Positions 60,391 to 64,000 of a DNA stretch of 64,000 nt are shown here, piece by piece. Under the pieces are notes generated by a model, which saw only the letters and a program-made list of their open reading frames with translations, was not told the origin of the DNA and did no database searches. The translations under genes and the position numbers were made by a program. This stretch comes from Macrocystis pyrifera. Taxonomy: Eukaryota; Sar; Phaeophyceae; Laminariales; Laminariaceae. The first letter of the stretch is position 1, and every line of letters begins with the position of its first letter. The stretch covers positions 10,820,055-10,884,054 of the forward strand of contig JASSKH010000027.1 of the NCBI GenBank assembly GCA_031763025.1. The letters run 5' to 3'.

Positions 60391-60543
60391 CCCTCTCTCT
60401 GCCCTCTCCCCCTTTTATAACGTTGCAGTAACGCCCACCTTGTGAGCGAGTGGCGCAAGAGGGGCAAGGAGAAGAAGGACGCCACGAACTTCGGCTACAC
60501 CACGCTCCTGCCCGACAACATCCCCCAGTCGACCAACATCTAA
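34702..60543 (+). CDS. Plastid-targeted lipoxygenase, 18 exons
   Basis: Lipoxygenases add O2 to polyunsaturated fatty acids, giving hydroperoxides that feed oxylipin synthesis. Exons: 34702-34948, 37028-37137, 38285-38403, 41863-41977, 43702-43812, 44948-45030, 47140-47211, 48489-48598, 48814-48908, 49268-49425, 51032-51112, 52992-53144, 54667-54714, 56546-56635, 57692-57817, 58396-58499, 59526-59630, 60429-60543. All introns are GT-AG. Allowing for three one-base phase breaks (exons 5, 8 and 10), the exons sum to 681 codons, or 680 residues. Residues 1-25 or so are a signal peptide with AAFVPP, then a Ser/Ala-rich transit region. There is no PLAT domain. Iron ligands are His357 and His362 (HEIVSHLGNTHIVLE), His544 and Asn548 (LHAAVN) and C-terminal Ile680 (PQSTNI). 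Residue 364 is Gly where the family signature usually has Leu or Met. Substrate and regiospecificity cannot be read. Confidence 0.9.
35214..35453. repeat. Three nearly identical 80-bp tandem units in intron 1
   Basis: Units start at 35214, 35294 and 35374. Each begins GAGTTCACGATTTCGAT, contains CAGCCGGTTTTCC and ends AATTGAGAATT. They differ at only a handful of positions around a CATATATRTGATAT core, indicating a recent expansion. Confidence 0.95.
35584..35690. mobile_element. M1 copy 7, in intron 1
   Basis: This 107-bp copy is flanked by TA at 35582-35583 and 35691-35692. Confidence 0.9.
36067..36155. mobile_element. M2 copy c, in intron 1
   Basis: This 89-bp copy is flanked by exact TTAA at 36063-36066 and 36156-36159. 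One terminal base differs between the arms (CCC against GCG). Confidence 0.92.
37028..37137 (+). CDS. Lipoxygenase exon 2
   Basis: The exon completes Gly83 and encodes PARDTGTCLPQDDKAD and a basic helical stretch ending EDYKWSTS. The LPQDD box and the following Lys/Glu-rich helix match the start of the lipoxygenase catalytic domain in PLAT-less enzymes. The exon ends in phase 0; the donor is GTAAGA. Confidence 0.8.
37138..38284 (+). other. Lipoxygenase intron 2 with degenerate GACC/GACT repeats
   Basis: 37141-37440 is a long degenerate tetranucleotide run (ACCG, ACTG, ACCG). 37820-37970 holds several AGATC and GATCATG motifs also seen at 49.6 and 58.6 kb. A TA run lies at 38244-38261. No exon is seen. 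Confidence 0.7.
38285..38403 (+). CDS. Lipoxygenase exon 3
   Basis: The exon encodes GIPVGTPYLEGFPPGEEFPK, then VTWIAQLVGALLSISVGTF, and ends in phase 2. The acceptor is after GGAAAG and has a poor pyrimidine tract. The donor, GTGATG, is acceptable. The PxGEEFP-W pattern fits the family. Confidence 0.75.
38574..38646 (+). repeat. tRNA-like pseudogene or tRNA-derived SINE head
   Basis: A perfect T arm and B box (GTGGGTTCGAATCCCAC, 38622-38638) is followed by seven bases and an A. The acceptor stem and the anticodon stem do not pair properly, and the A-box region (TAGTGCTGAGTGTTG) is degenerate. A long T run precedes it. I take it as a decayed tRNA-derived sequence, not a working tRNA. Confidence 0.55.
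39482..39730. repeat. Pair of GC-rich hairpins ending CGCTACGCTCGCTCA
   Basis: The first (39488-39533) contains GGGCGGCCTACGCCGCCC, a near-perfect stem. The second (39688-39726) is a looser version with GCGTCGCGGGCGG and the same CGCTACGCTCGCTCA end. They are about 200 bp apart in AT-richer surroundings. Their origin is unknown. Confidence 0.6.
41753..41820 (+). mobile_element. 5'-truncated SINE-like S2 copy, 43 bp before exon 4
   Basis: The stretch holds GGGTCTATGGTCGTACGACT and the CGGCCATGCATGATAATGA 3' end of family S2. The terminus reads GACTAC, one change from GAGTAC, followed by an interrupted C/T tract. The pyrimidine-rich tail lies in the position of the polypyrimidine tract of the exon 4 acceptor. 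Confidence 0.7.
41863..41977 (+). CDS. Lipoxygenase exon 4
   Basis: The exon joins exon 3 in phase to give Arg, then GTLGAGEIVEALSSLDRAKT, a helical stretch ending NPPARER in phase 0. The acceptor is CCGAAG and the donor GTGAGC. The phase fits both neighbours, which is the main support, because this segment is poorly conserved in the family. Confidence 0.75.
41978..43701 (+). other. Lipoxygenase intron 4
   Basis: The intron contains many T homopolymers (for example near 42965-43080 and 43330-43345) and a small direct repeat GATCGCGAGTCAGCAA near 42415-42448. No element or exon is recognised. Confidence 0.6.
43702..43812 (+). CDS. Lipoxygenase exon 5, with a one-base phase break
   Basis: The exon opens AIDIEDYEELHAFPVRNPDS and runs to FEDDDTF. 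From there the family pattern FARLRLQG is encoded one frame over, up to the phase-1 donor GTAAGG. The switch lies at the T run 43788-43792, which is one T short of what both the family alignment and the exon 6 phase require. Either a real indel or a homopolymer sequencing error would explain it. Confidence 0.8.
43813..44947 (+). other. Lipoxygenase intron 5
   Basis: The intron begins with an inverted LINE fragment, then unique DNA, a T run near 44384-44402 and a GCGG/GGGC microsatellite at 44897-44933 just before the exon 6 acceptor. Confidence 0.65.
43827..43985 (-). mobile_element. Inverted 3'-end LINE copy with short poly(C) tail
   Basis: Read on the minus strand, it encodes KKRDERPNVGGVSI and a diverged version of the last codons of the LINE at 55.2 kb, then ATGAGTACG and eight C. 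It starts only 15 bp from the exon 5 donor and is the only antisense copy of the family seen here. Confidence 0.75.
44948..45030 (+). CDS. Lipoxygenase exon 6
   Basis: The exon completes Gly after RLRLQ and encodes ANCVVIEKCTQATRAKLKVL ending DPAYK in phase 0. The RLQG-x-N box across the exon 5-6 junction is a strong family landmark. The donor is GTGAGA. Confidence 0.85.
45031..47139 (+). other. Lipoxygenase intron 6
   Basis: The intron is 2.1 kb and contains one M1 copy and a B-box-like GGTTCGATCCC at 46527-46537 without a recognisable A box. Otherwise nothing is recognised. Confidence 0.6.
46253..46357. mobile_element. M1 copy 8, in intron 6
   Basis: This 105-bp copy is flanked by TA at 46251-46252 and 46358-46359. 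Its arms are almost perfectly complementary. Confidence 0.92.
47140..47211 (+). CDS. Lipoxygenase exon 7
   Basis: The 24 codons ALKTKVDSLMKAGKLFVVDH plus ELLA match the G-[RK]-LFVVD segment of the family. Both ends are phase 0. The donor is GTAAGA. Confidence 0.88.
47212..48488 (+). other. Lipoxygenase intron 7 with TCACGATTCGTGAC motifs
   Basis: 47545-48270 holds repeated near-palindromes of the type TCACGATTCGTGA: at about 47550, 47590 (diverged), 47620, 48130, 48180 and 48230. The leftmost and one right-side copy face each other. This may be a small transposon with subterminal motifs, but no ends or target duplication were fixed. A 14-base G run lies at 47298-47311. Confidence 0.5.
48489..48598 (+). 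CDS. Lipoxygenase exon 8, with a phase break at its end
   Basis: The exon encodes GMEATPVDGWPRYLTPSIAL, then FEVVNDDLLPIRPIAF and a final AG before the weak donor GTGGCT. Families end this segment P-I-A-x-Q, joined to L-S-Q in the next exon. That needs one extra base in the terminal TTCAG. As read, exons 8 and 9 are out of phase by one. Confidence 0.8.
48814..48908 (+). CDS. Lipoxygenase exon 9
   Basis: The exon encodes LSQGEEATPIFMPGEGNNWK, then IAKACFESADF, the W-x-x-AK and AD landmarks directly before the iron-binding helix. It ends in phase 2. The donor is GTGAGC. The preceding intron is a short TCTG microsatellite-bearing one (48744-48795). Confidence 0.9.
49268..49425 (+). CDS. Lipoxygenase exon 10: iron-binding helix, with a one-base phase break
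   Basis: The exon encodes IHEIVSHLGNTHIVLEGPVV and AMNRQLPKEHPIYD. The family continuation LLQPHLEGTAFINYFAQQ follows one frame over. The switch lies at the CCC run 49370-49372, which has one C too many for the family alignment and for the phase-0 junction with exon 11. The two His of H-E-x-x-x-H are iron ligands. Confidence 0.92.
49600..49765. repeat. GTACAGATCAT short tandem array
   Basis: Eleven-base units (ACAGATCATCT, ACAGATCATGT) are repeated about eight times between 49606 and 49700, followed by looser GATC motifs. Related motifs occur near 37.82-37.97 and 58.55-58.65 kb, so this may be a subterminal array of a dispersed element whose ends I could not fix. Confidence 0.6.
50446..50624. 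mobile_element. Inverted-repeat element of about 180 bp between two C tracts
   Basis: Arms of about 60 bp, both holding GGAAGAGACG, GGACCGARTCACTCTGGCAC and CTCGA-type boxes, face each other. The element is bracketed at 50369-50392 and 50642-50663 by C runs of 24 and 22. No target duplication is resolved. Confidence 0.6.
51032..51112 (+). CDS. Lipoxygenase exon 11
   Basis: The 27 codons LLIIEGGAVDRLQANDIKDS plus LDLVLAQ are in phase 0 at both ends. This corresponds to the family segment after the A-R-x-x-L-I region. The donor is GTGCGT. Confidence 0.85.
52262..52357. mobile_element. M1 copy 9, internally shortened
   Basis: This 96-bp copy has lost the GTTAACTAT segment of its right arm but is still flanked by TA on both sides (52260-52261, 52358-52359). 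Confidence 0.88.
52611..52859 (+). mobile_element. SINE-like S2 retroposon with 23-base C tail
   Basis: The S2 family has a conserved 3' part: GGTGAARACCCG, GTGCTCCGTCCCGGCATTGT, GATGCGAGGGTCTA, ACGACTRCGGCCATGCATGA, then GAGTAC and poly(C). Homology with the copy at 55022 reaches back to TATGCAAG here. Five copies in the window share the 3' end and differ in 5' extent, as retroposons do. No promoter boxes or coding capacity are recognised. In this copy AA intrudes between GTAC and the C run. Confidence 0.75.
52992..53144 (+). CDS. Lipoxygenase exon 12
   Basis: The exon encodes TLERIKKDFSPEADFEARQV, then TKKDFPGRYMYRDVGTQYW and EATHTWVKEYLD. The Y-W-x-A-x-x-TWV-x-EY-L landmark is strong. The acceptor follows a poly(C) tract and a CACCAG. 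Both ends are phase 0; the donor is GTGAGT. Confidence 0.9.
53145..54666 (+). other. Lipoxygenase intron 12
   Basis: The intron contains T runs near 53181-53203, 53457-53488 and 53808-53832, and a truncated S2 copy between two long C tracts. No exon is recognised. Confidence 0.65.
54390..54477 (+). mobile_element. Strongly truncated S2 copy between two C tracts
   Basis: Only about 31 bp of the S2 3' end (ACGACTACGGCCATGCATGA and TAGTGAGTA) remains. It starts right after a 23-base C run (54367-54389) and is followed by a 55-base C run (54423-54477). Confidence 0.75.
54667..54714 (+). CDS. Lipoxygenase exon 13
   Basis: The 16 codons LYYKSDTDMVEDYELQ match the YY-x-SD and D-x-ELQ landmark of lipoxygenases. 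Both ends are phase 0. The donor is GTACGG. Confidence 0.92.
55022..55247 (+). mobile_element. SINE-like S2 retroposon with 18-base C tail
   Basis: This is the best-preserved S2 copy. Its C tail (55230-55247) is followed without a gap by the 5'-truncated LINE. Confidence 0.8.
55248..56348 (+). mobile_element. 5'-truncated LINE with its 3' end at TGAGTAC and a C-rich tail
   Basis: The first 115 codons (to about 55593) encode the region after the reverse transcriptase palm: FSWKWGGYEFSIVDQYTYLG and the helical stretch that follows. Later pieces read MQKKRLPAMVDRALREKVTK and, at 56053-56328, LDSSEKTIALLGDRWW, RNERPTVGGVSVR and GCVVNGRKTKATKK. Frame changes and an internal deletion lie between. 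The stop codon TGA of the last frame is the TGA of TGAGTAC, so there is almost no 3' untranslated region before the C-rich tail GTACGCCGCCCCCCTCCCC. From memory, this C-terminus resembles LINEs common in Ectocarpus-type genomes. Confidence 0.82.
56349..56477 (+). mobile_element. S2 retroposon with 22-base C tail, joined to the LINE tail
   Basis: The copy starts at GCAAGCAATGTCC directly after the LINE's C-rich tail. The 3' end is CATGCATGACAT, GGGTA, then C (56456-56477). Exon 14 begins 68 bp further on. Confidence 0.8.
56546..56635 (+). CDS. Lipoxygenase exon 14
   Basis: The 30 codons AFMTEMTDIAQMKWFKDFET plus TNDKKALVAK are in phase 0 at both ends. The position between ELQ and the second iron-binding segment fits. 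The acceptor is AACAG and the donor GTGAGT. Confidence 0.85.
56636..57691 (+). other. Lipoxygenase intron 14
   Basis: The intron begins with a GTACG tandem run (56639-56660) and carries a T run near 56773-56795. A GTGC/GCGT-rich stretch lies near 57405-57450. No element or exon is recognised. Confidence 0.6.
57692..57817 (+). CDS. Lipoxygenase exon 15: second iron-binding segment
   Basis: The exon encodes ILASIIYSASTLHAAVNFPQ, then KPSMSFVPSCPGSMFAPPPT and DK. His544 and Asn548 of LHAAVN are iron ligands in this family, and the FPQ and FVP-x-x-P continuation matches. Both ends are phase 0. The donor is GTACGC. Confidence 0.95.
57818..58395 (+). other. Lipoxygenase intron 15
   Basis: The intron holds short ATGC runs near 58098-58118 and a CGCG run near 58131-58140. 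Nothing else is recognised. Confidence 0.55.
58396..58499 (+). CDS. Lipoxygenase exon 16
   Basis: The exon encodes AGRTFEEYMSYLVPMEIATT, then HVSVLTLLGSVYHT, ending in phase 2. This is the usual L-P segment before the LG-x-Y/R motif. The donor is GTGAGT. Confidence 0.88.
58500..59525 (+). other. Lipoxygenase intron 16
   Basis: The intron contains GATC motifs near 58.55-58.65 kb, a C run near 58674-58686 and a GATT/GGTT microsatellite (59213-59290). No exon is recognised. Confidence 0.6.
59213..59290. repeat. GATT/GGTT microsatellite
   Basis: GGTT units pass into more than ten uninterrupted GATT units, ending in ATTAATTGATTGG. Confidence 0.9.
59526..59630 (+). CDS. Lipoxygenase exon 17
   Basis: The exon completes Lys and encodes LGQYNTDQFDDDRVRVPLAK, then FQQTIEDIEIDLME, ending in phase 2. 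It matches the LGQ-x-x-T and F-x-x-x-L/I-x-x-IE segments near the family's C-terminus. The donor is GTGAGT. Confidence 0.9.
59631..60428 (+). other. Lipoxygenase intron 17
   Basis: The intron contains a 10-bp tandem TTTTCGATCG repeated about seven times (59706-59775), a 29-base G run (60063-60091), and a short LINE copy with a 68-base C tail ending 39 bp before exon 18. Confidence 0.75.
60245..60389 (+). mobile_element. Short LINE 3'-end copy with 68-base C tail
   Basis: The copy starts GGTGCCCCGTCTCGAA directly after a 10-base C run (60235-60244), the same start point as the copy at 34562. It carries a small ACACATAAGA duplication before AGTA and then 68 uninterrupted C (60322-60389). Confidence 0.8.
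60429..60543 (+). CDS. Lipoxygenase exon 18: C-terminus
   Basis: The exon joins in phase as Thr, then NAHLVSEWRKRGKEKKDATN, FGYTTLLPDNIPQSTNI and TAA. The Y-x-x-LLP and P-x-S-x-x-I-stop end is the family's C-terminal signature, and the last Ile supplies a carboxylate iron ligand. Confidence 0.95.
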
Positions 60544-63500
60544 CGATGCCGCTTTGTGAAGCAAGAAAACGAGTATCGCCTTCTCGACCATTGACGTACA
60601 TACGGTGCCCGAAGCACCGTCTTTTTCGGCTGGTTACGGGAGGTCGAGTCTATCCCCACGTCTATTTTCGTACTTGGTGATCCCCCTCAGGAGGAGGGTT
60701 CAGGTATGTATCCCTGTTTCATGCCGATCTTGGTCAATTTTGTTGAATGTTGCGAGAGCTAGAGCCAGACTTTGAGCCAGGGCCAGGGCCGCATTACAAA
60801 TTGTTTTTTTCCCTGCGTCCGGGAAACTATAGAGGTAGAGTTGAAATTTTCTCGAACGTCCTGCGTTTTAGCAGTTTCGGCCCAGTTATGTCCCCAATCC
60901 AGATCCACGCGTGTACGATAGGAAAGCGGGGGGGCTGGTGGAAGAGACCCCGCCCGCGTGGTGTACAGCGGAGCGGAGCGTTGAAGTCAGGGACGGTCTG
61001 CTTTAAGCGCACCCGCGTACGGGTTGGGAGAAGGCTGTGCGTGGGGATGTACCAGAAACTACTTGTAAAAGAGCAATGCGTTTGTTGGAGTCGGCGCTAG
61101 ACCATTCTTTCATTCTGAACATGTTCTTATAGCCGGCAAAAGTTGACCCAGCCCTATTATTAATAGTGTAGACACAGCATCCGAAAAAGTAGTGTAGGTT
61201 GTGTGTAGAGCAGCAGAAGGAAGAAGAGAATGGGGAGGGAGAGAGATCGACCGCTCACTTCTCCAACAACCATTCATAGTTGCAGCCTGAGACTACAGGC
61301 GCGCTGCCTACGTGCACTGGTATGCGGAGCGCACTTGTTGTTCTCGGATGTGAACAGCACAGGTGACGATTTAGGGAGGAAGGGGGGAGGGGGATGATCA
61401 TGTCAACTCGTTGTAGTATCTCACGATTTCGGTCACGCGGGGTATGGATATGTCCTCGTGGCTTACCGACGTGTGGTTTCCATGTATCACAACATCAAAA
61501 TAACACACAATGCAAAATCTTTGTCCCAATATCAAGCTACGGAATTAAGGCAATGATGCATTCCATGACGCACGGCTGACGGTCGGCCGTGCTTTGTGCC
61601 CGCACTGGCTGACATCACTACGCAGGCCATCGCTAGACCAACGCTAAGCTTCTTGAACTCTTTGACGACGGCGTAGGACTCAAAAACAGGCATCGAACAA
61701 AGCTATTCGATTCATGCCTCGTATGTTGCATCACTTGTAGTGCGTACACTAGAGGCCGAGAGGAGTCGGCATCACGGGAGGAGACAGACCCTACGGGATG
61801 CTGCAGTGACCGACTGTCCGTCGCACCCCATCGTTCCCTGATAATTTTTGTGGCAAGTTAGCCACTTGTGACAATGCCAGCTTCTAAAGACAGACAACAG
61901 AGAGAAAGAGATTTCGAGTAGGAACTACCTTTAAAAAAAACCAAGACAACTAGGAACTACTCCTGGCGTTGGTGCGTTCGGGGACCGTTGACGCAGTCCC
62001 ATACCGGGAAGGTTGCAACAGCAGACGGTGTTTTCAAGATGGAATTAGAGATCGATCTAATTGGATCCCTTCGCCCCCTACCGTTCGGTGTAAGCGAAGT
62101 GGGCTGGTCTCGTGCGGTCGCGCGATCGTCCGCCGTCGCGGCCGCGGTCGGGGCCGCGATCGCGTTCGGGACATTCTTATTTCCCACGGACTTCACGAGG
62201 GGGCCCTTGACGATTCGCTCACGAGCGCGTCTCAGACTATTATTCTGAAGCGTCGGCAACGGTCTGCGTCGTATCCCTGGGGGGAATCACGTCGCCTTCG
62301 TCAACGCTCCCGGGCCACCTTCGATATAAAGGACCACCACCGCATGGCCCACACCACGCATCGGACGCAGTGCTGCCCCAGGAGGCAATCATCAATAAAC
62401 AGGGAGAGGGCGACGTAGACTCTGCGTCGGGTGTGTTGTCTAAAATGCAGTGAACTTCGTCATTACACCACCAGACAACTCTCATGCATCCATGTTCAAT
62501 ATAGTAGTATATTATACGAGATACCACTTCCATCGGTCACGCTGCGGTAAGTATCTCATGTGTGATCGTTCTGTGTCGTCAGAGATAAAATTCTAGAGCA
62601 GCAGCTAGCTGCAGTAGTACAGACATAATATCTTTTCTACTTTTTGGTTGCCTGTCTTTGTGATGACACCCCCCCGACCCTTCACCTGCAACAAAAAATA
62701 TACCGGCACTGCCAGACTACCCGGAAAGTACCAGGTAATCCAACGTCAAAAACGGCAATCGGATTTTATCTCGAACAGATATGCACTATTACTTGAAGTC
62801 GACTTTTAACGTTGAAAACGAAGTCTTGCCCTCTACCTCAACATAGGTAAAAGAGCCCACTGTGAGAGTAATTGACAGGAAAATACGAAATTTGATAGCG
62901 GTCATACTGAAGTCAGCATAAAACGTCCCGTTCACGAATAAGAAATTCGGACTGGACGAGCGGTCCTGTTTCTTGTTTTCCCCCACTATTATTAAGTGCT
63001 TTGAATTGTAGCTCGCCAGAGAAAATCACCTTTATTTTTTTCTATATATATTTCTTGACCCCTACCCATGGTCCGTGAGCCTTTTCGTATGTGTTCATAC
63101 CAATAGCCAAGCGTAGGTTATATTTCTGAACAAATAACTCACGAATTAGAAAAATACCAAAAAAGGACGAAACCGAGGAAAAACGTCAAGAATTGGCAAA
63201 AAAACGAAAACAAAAAAAATGCAGCATCTTCAAACGAAAGTAAAAGTCTACCTAGCAAATATTTATGTCGCGAGTCGCGGGAGAATTTCCATACCTCCGT
63301 CCAACCTTTTATTAAATGGTAACCCCTAGGGAACAGCAGGGCAACCCTTGCCCTGCTCTACAATCATCAATAAACAGGGAGAGGGCCCAGTCTCACTCGC
63401 TTTTGACAAGCATGTGGGAGCGGGCTCGCCGTGCAGGCGGCATGATGCCTGGATCAAAATCGCTTGGCGCCGACTGTGGGCGGGGAGCTAAAGGGGCCTA

Positions 63501-64000
63501 GCTTTTACACCAGGACACCGCTGCTACTAATGGGTCTAGCAGTCCTATCTCTGACGATGCTGGGGCAGGGGCCGGTGGTTTCGATGGATGGTGGGTACAG
63601 AAAGCGAAGAAGGGGCGAGGCACTCGGCGCGACCGGTCGGGGCCTTTTCCGAGGGGGGGGGGGGGACGGTGGTGGGTCTGCCCACGTACCTGCCAGCAGC
63701 GAGGGCACACAGCCTGTGAACGCCAAGTATCCGCGCGCATACGGCCAGCGCAGTAAAGGCATCAGGTCATGCGCCTCTCTGGCCATCGTCAGGACCACCC
63801 GGACCCGAGGACCAACGTCGACGGGGATGGATGGAGCTGACACCCCTTCCTTGCCACCCGGGACAGTGTATGGATCTTGGAGTATCACCCGGACTGCTGG
63901 TTGGGGGGCGAGACAGTCTAAGCGCCTTCAGGACACGGCCGAGCGCGCGGGGGGGGGGGGGGCAGGCAGCACCCACGGGGGTTAGTAAAGAGGAAGCTGG
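60544..64000. other. Downstream 3.5 kb without a recognised gene
   Basis: The lipoxygenase 3' untranslated region must begin here, but no polyadenylation signal can be called. An 87-codon frame at 61988-62248 (+) contains one hydrophobic stretch (AVAAAVGAAIAFGTFLF) but no family signature. A 22-25-bp segment holding CAATCATCAATAAACAGGGA occurs at both 62390 and 63361. Confidence 0.5.
63310..64000 (+). mobile_element. Possible 5' end of an LTR-type retroelement, running off the window
   Basis: A segment with an AATAAA-like box (63370) is followed by TGGCGCCGACTGTGGG at about 63465, which resembles a tRNA primer-binding site. A GC-rich open frame then continues to the window edge. A related AATAAA segment at 62390, preceded by a TATA-like box at about 62325, could be a second repeat remnant. 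No protein domain is visible, so the call is tentative. State and age cannot be judged from this piece. Confidence 0.25.

Noticed and set aside
61988-62248. Small membrane protein frame with one hydrophobic stretch
   Set aside because: There is no family signature or conserved context, and it lies beside a possible retroelement repeat.

Overview
The window is nuclear DNA of a eukaryote with a red-lineage secondary plastid, most likely a brown alga or another photosynthetic stramenopile. The evidence is a spliced lipoxygenase gene whose first exon encodes a signal peptide followed by an AAFVPP motif, the Phe-centred cleavage signal of stramenopile plastid targeting. A LINE fragment also has a C-terminus that I associate, from memory, with brown algal genomes. 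No search could be run, so the organism call is an inference.

Only one host gene can be supported. It is a PLAT-less, plastid-targeted lipoxygenase spread over 18 small exons from 34,702 to 60,543 (+). The exons sum to 681 codons, all introns are GT-AG, and the iron ligands are present (two His in the HEIVSH motif, His and Asn in LHAAVN, and the C-terminal Ile). Three single-base phase breaks, in exons 5, 8 and 10, interrupt an otherwise well-kept coding sequence.

Everything else is repeat-derived or unrecognised. 1-10,066: no gene recognised, one decayed tandem repeat. 10,069-10,797: a TA-flanked miniature DNA transposon. About 10.9-17.0 kb: a broken DIRS-type retroelement (gag-like, reverse transcriptase/RNase H, tyrosine recombinase). 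17,193-18,082: a small hAT-type element with an exact 8-bp target duplication and GACCC-rich arms. 18-24.5 kb: a dispersed repeat family (D), miniature transposons and a foldback cluster. 24,573-27,649: an internally deleted hAT element with an exact 8-bp duplication, 42-bp minisatellite arms and transposase remnants. 27.7-34.5 kb: dense miniature elements, including a three-element nest. 34.7-60.5 kb: the lipoxygenase, with further elements in its introns. 60.5-64 kb: no gene; a possible 5' end of an LTR-type element at the right edge.

The most novel signal is a set of retroposons ending in poly(C). A LINE remnant, very short pieces of its 3' end, and an unrelated SINE-like family all end in GTAC (usually TGAGTAC) followed by C tracts of up to 68 bases. 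Several start directly after another C tract, as if C tails serve as landing sites for later copies. Some of these C tails lie in the pyrimidine-tract position just upstream of lipoxygenase 3' splice sites. The second theme is that both hAT elements carry minisatellite-expanded subterminal regions. The third is that copies of family D inside the window provide empty sites proving the TA and TTAA targets of two miniature transposon families.
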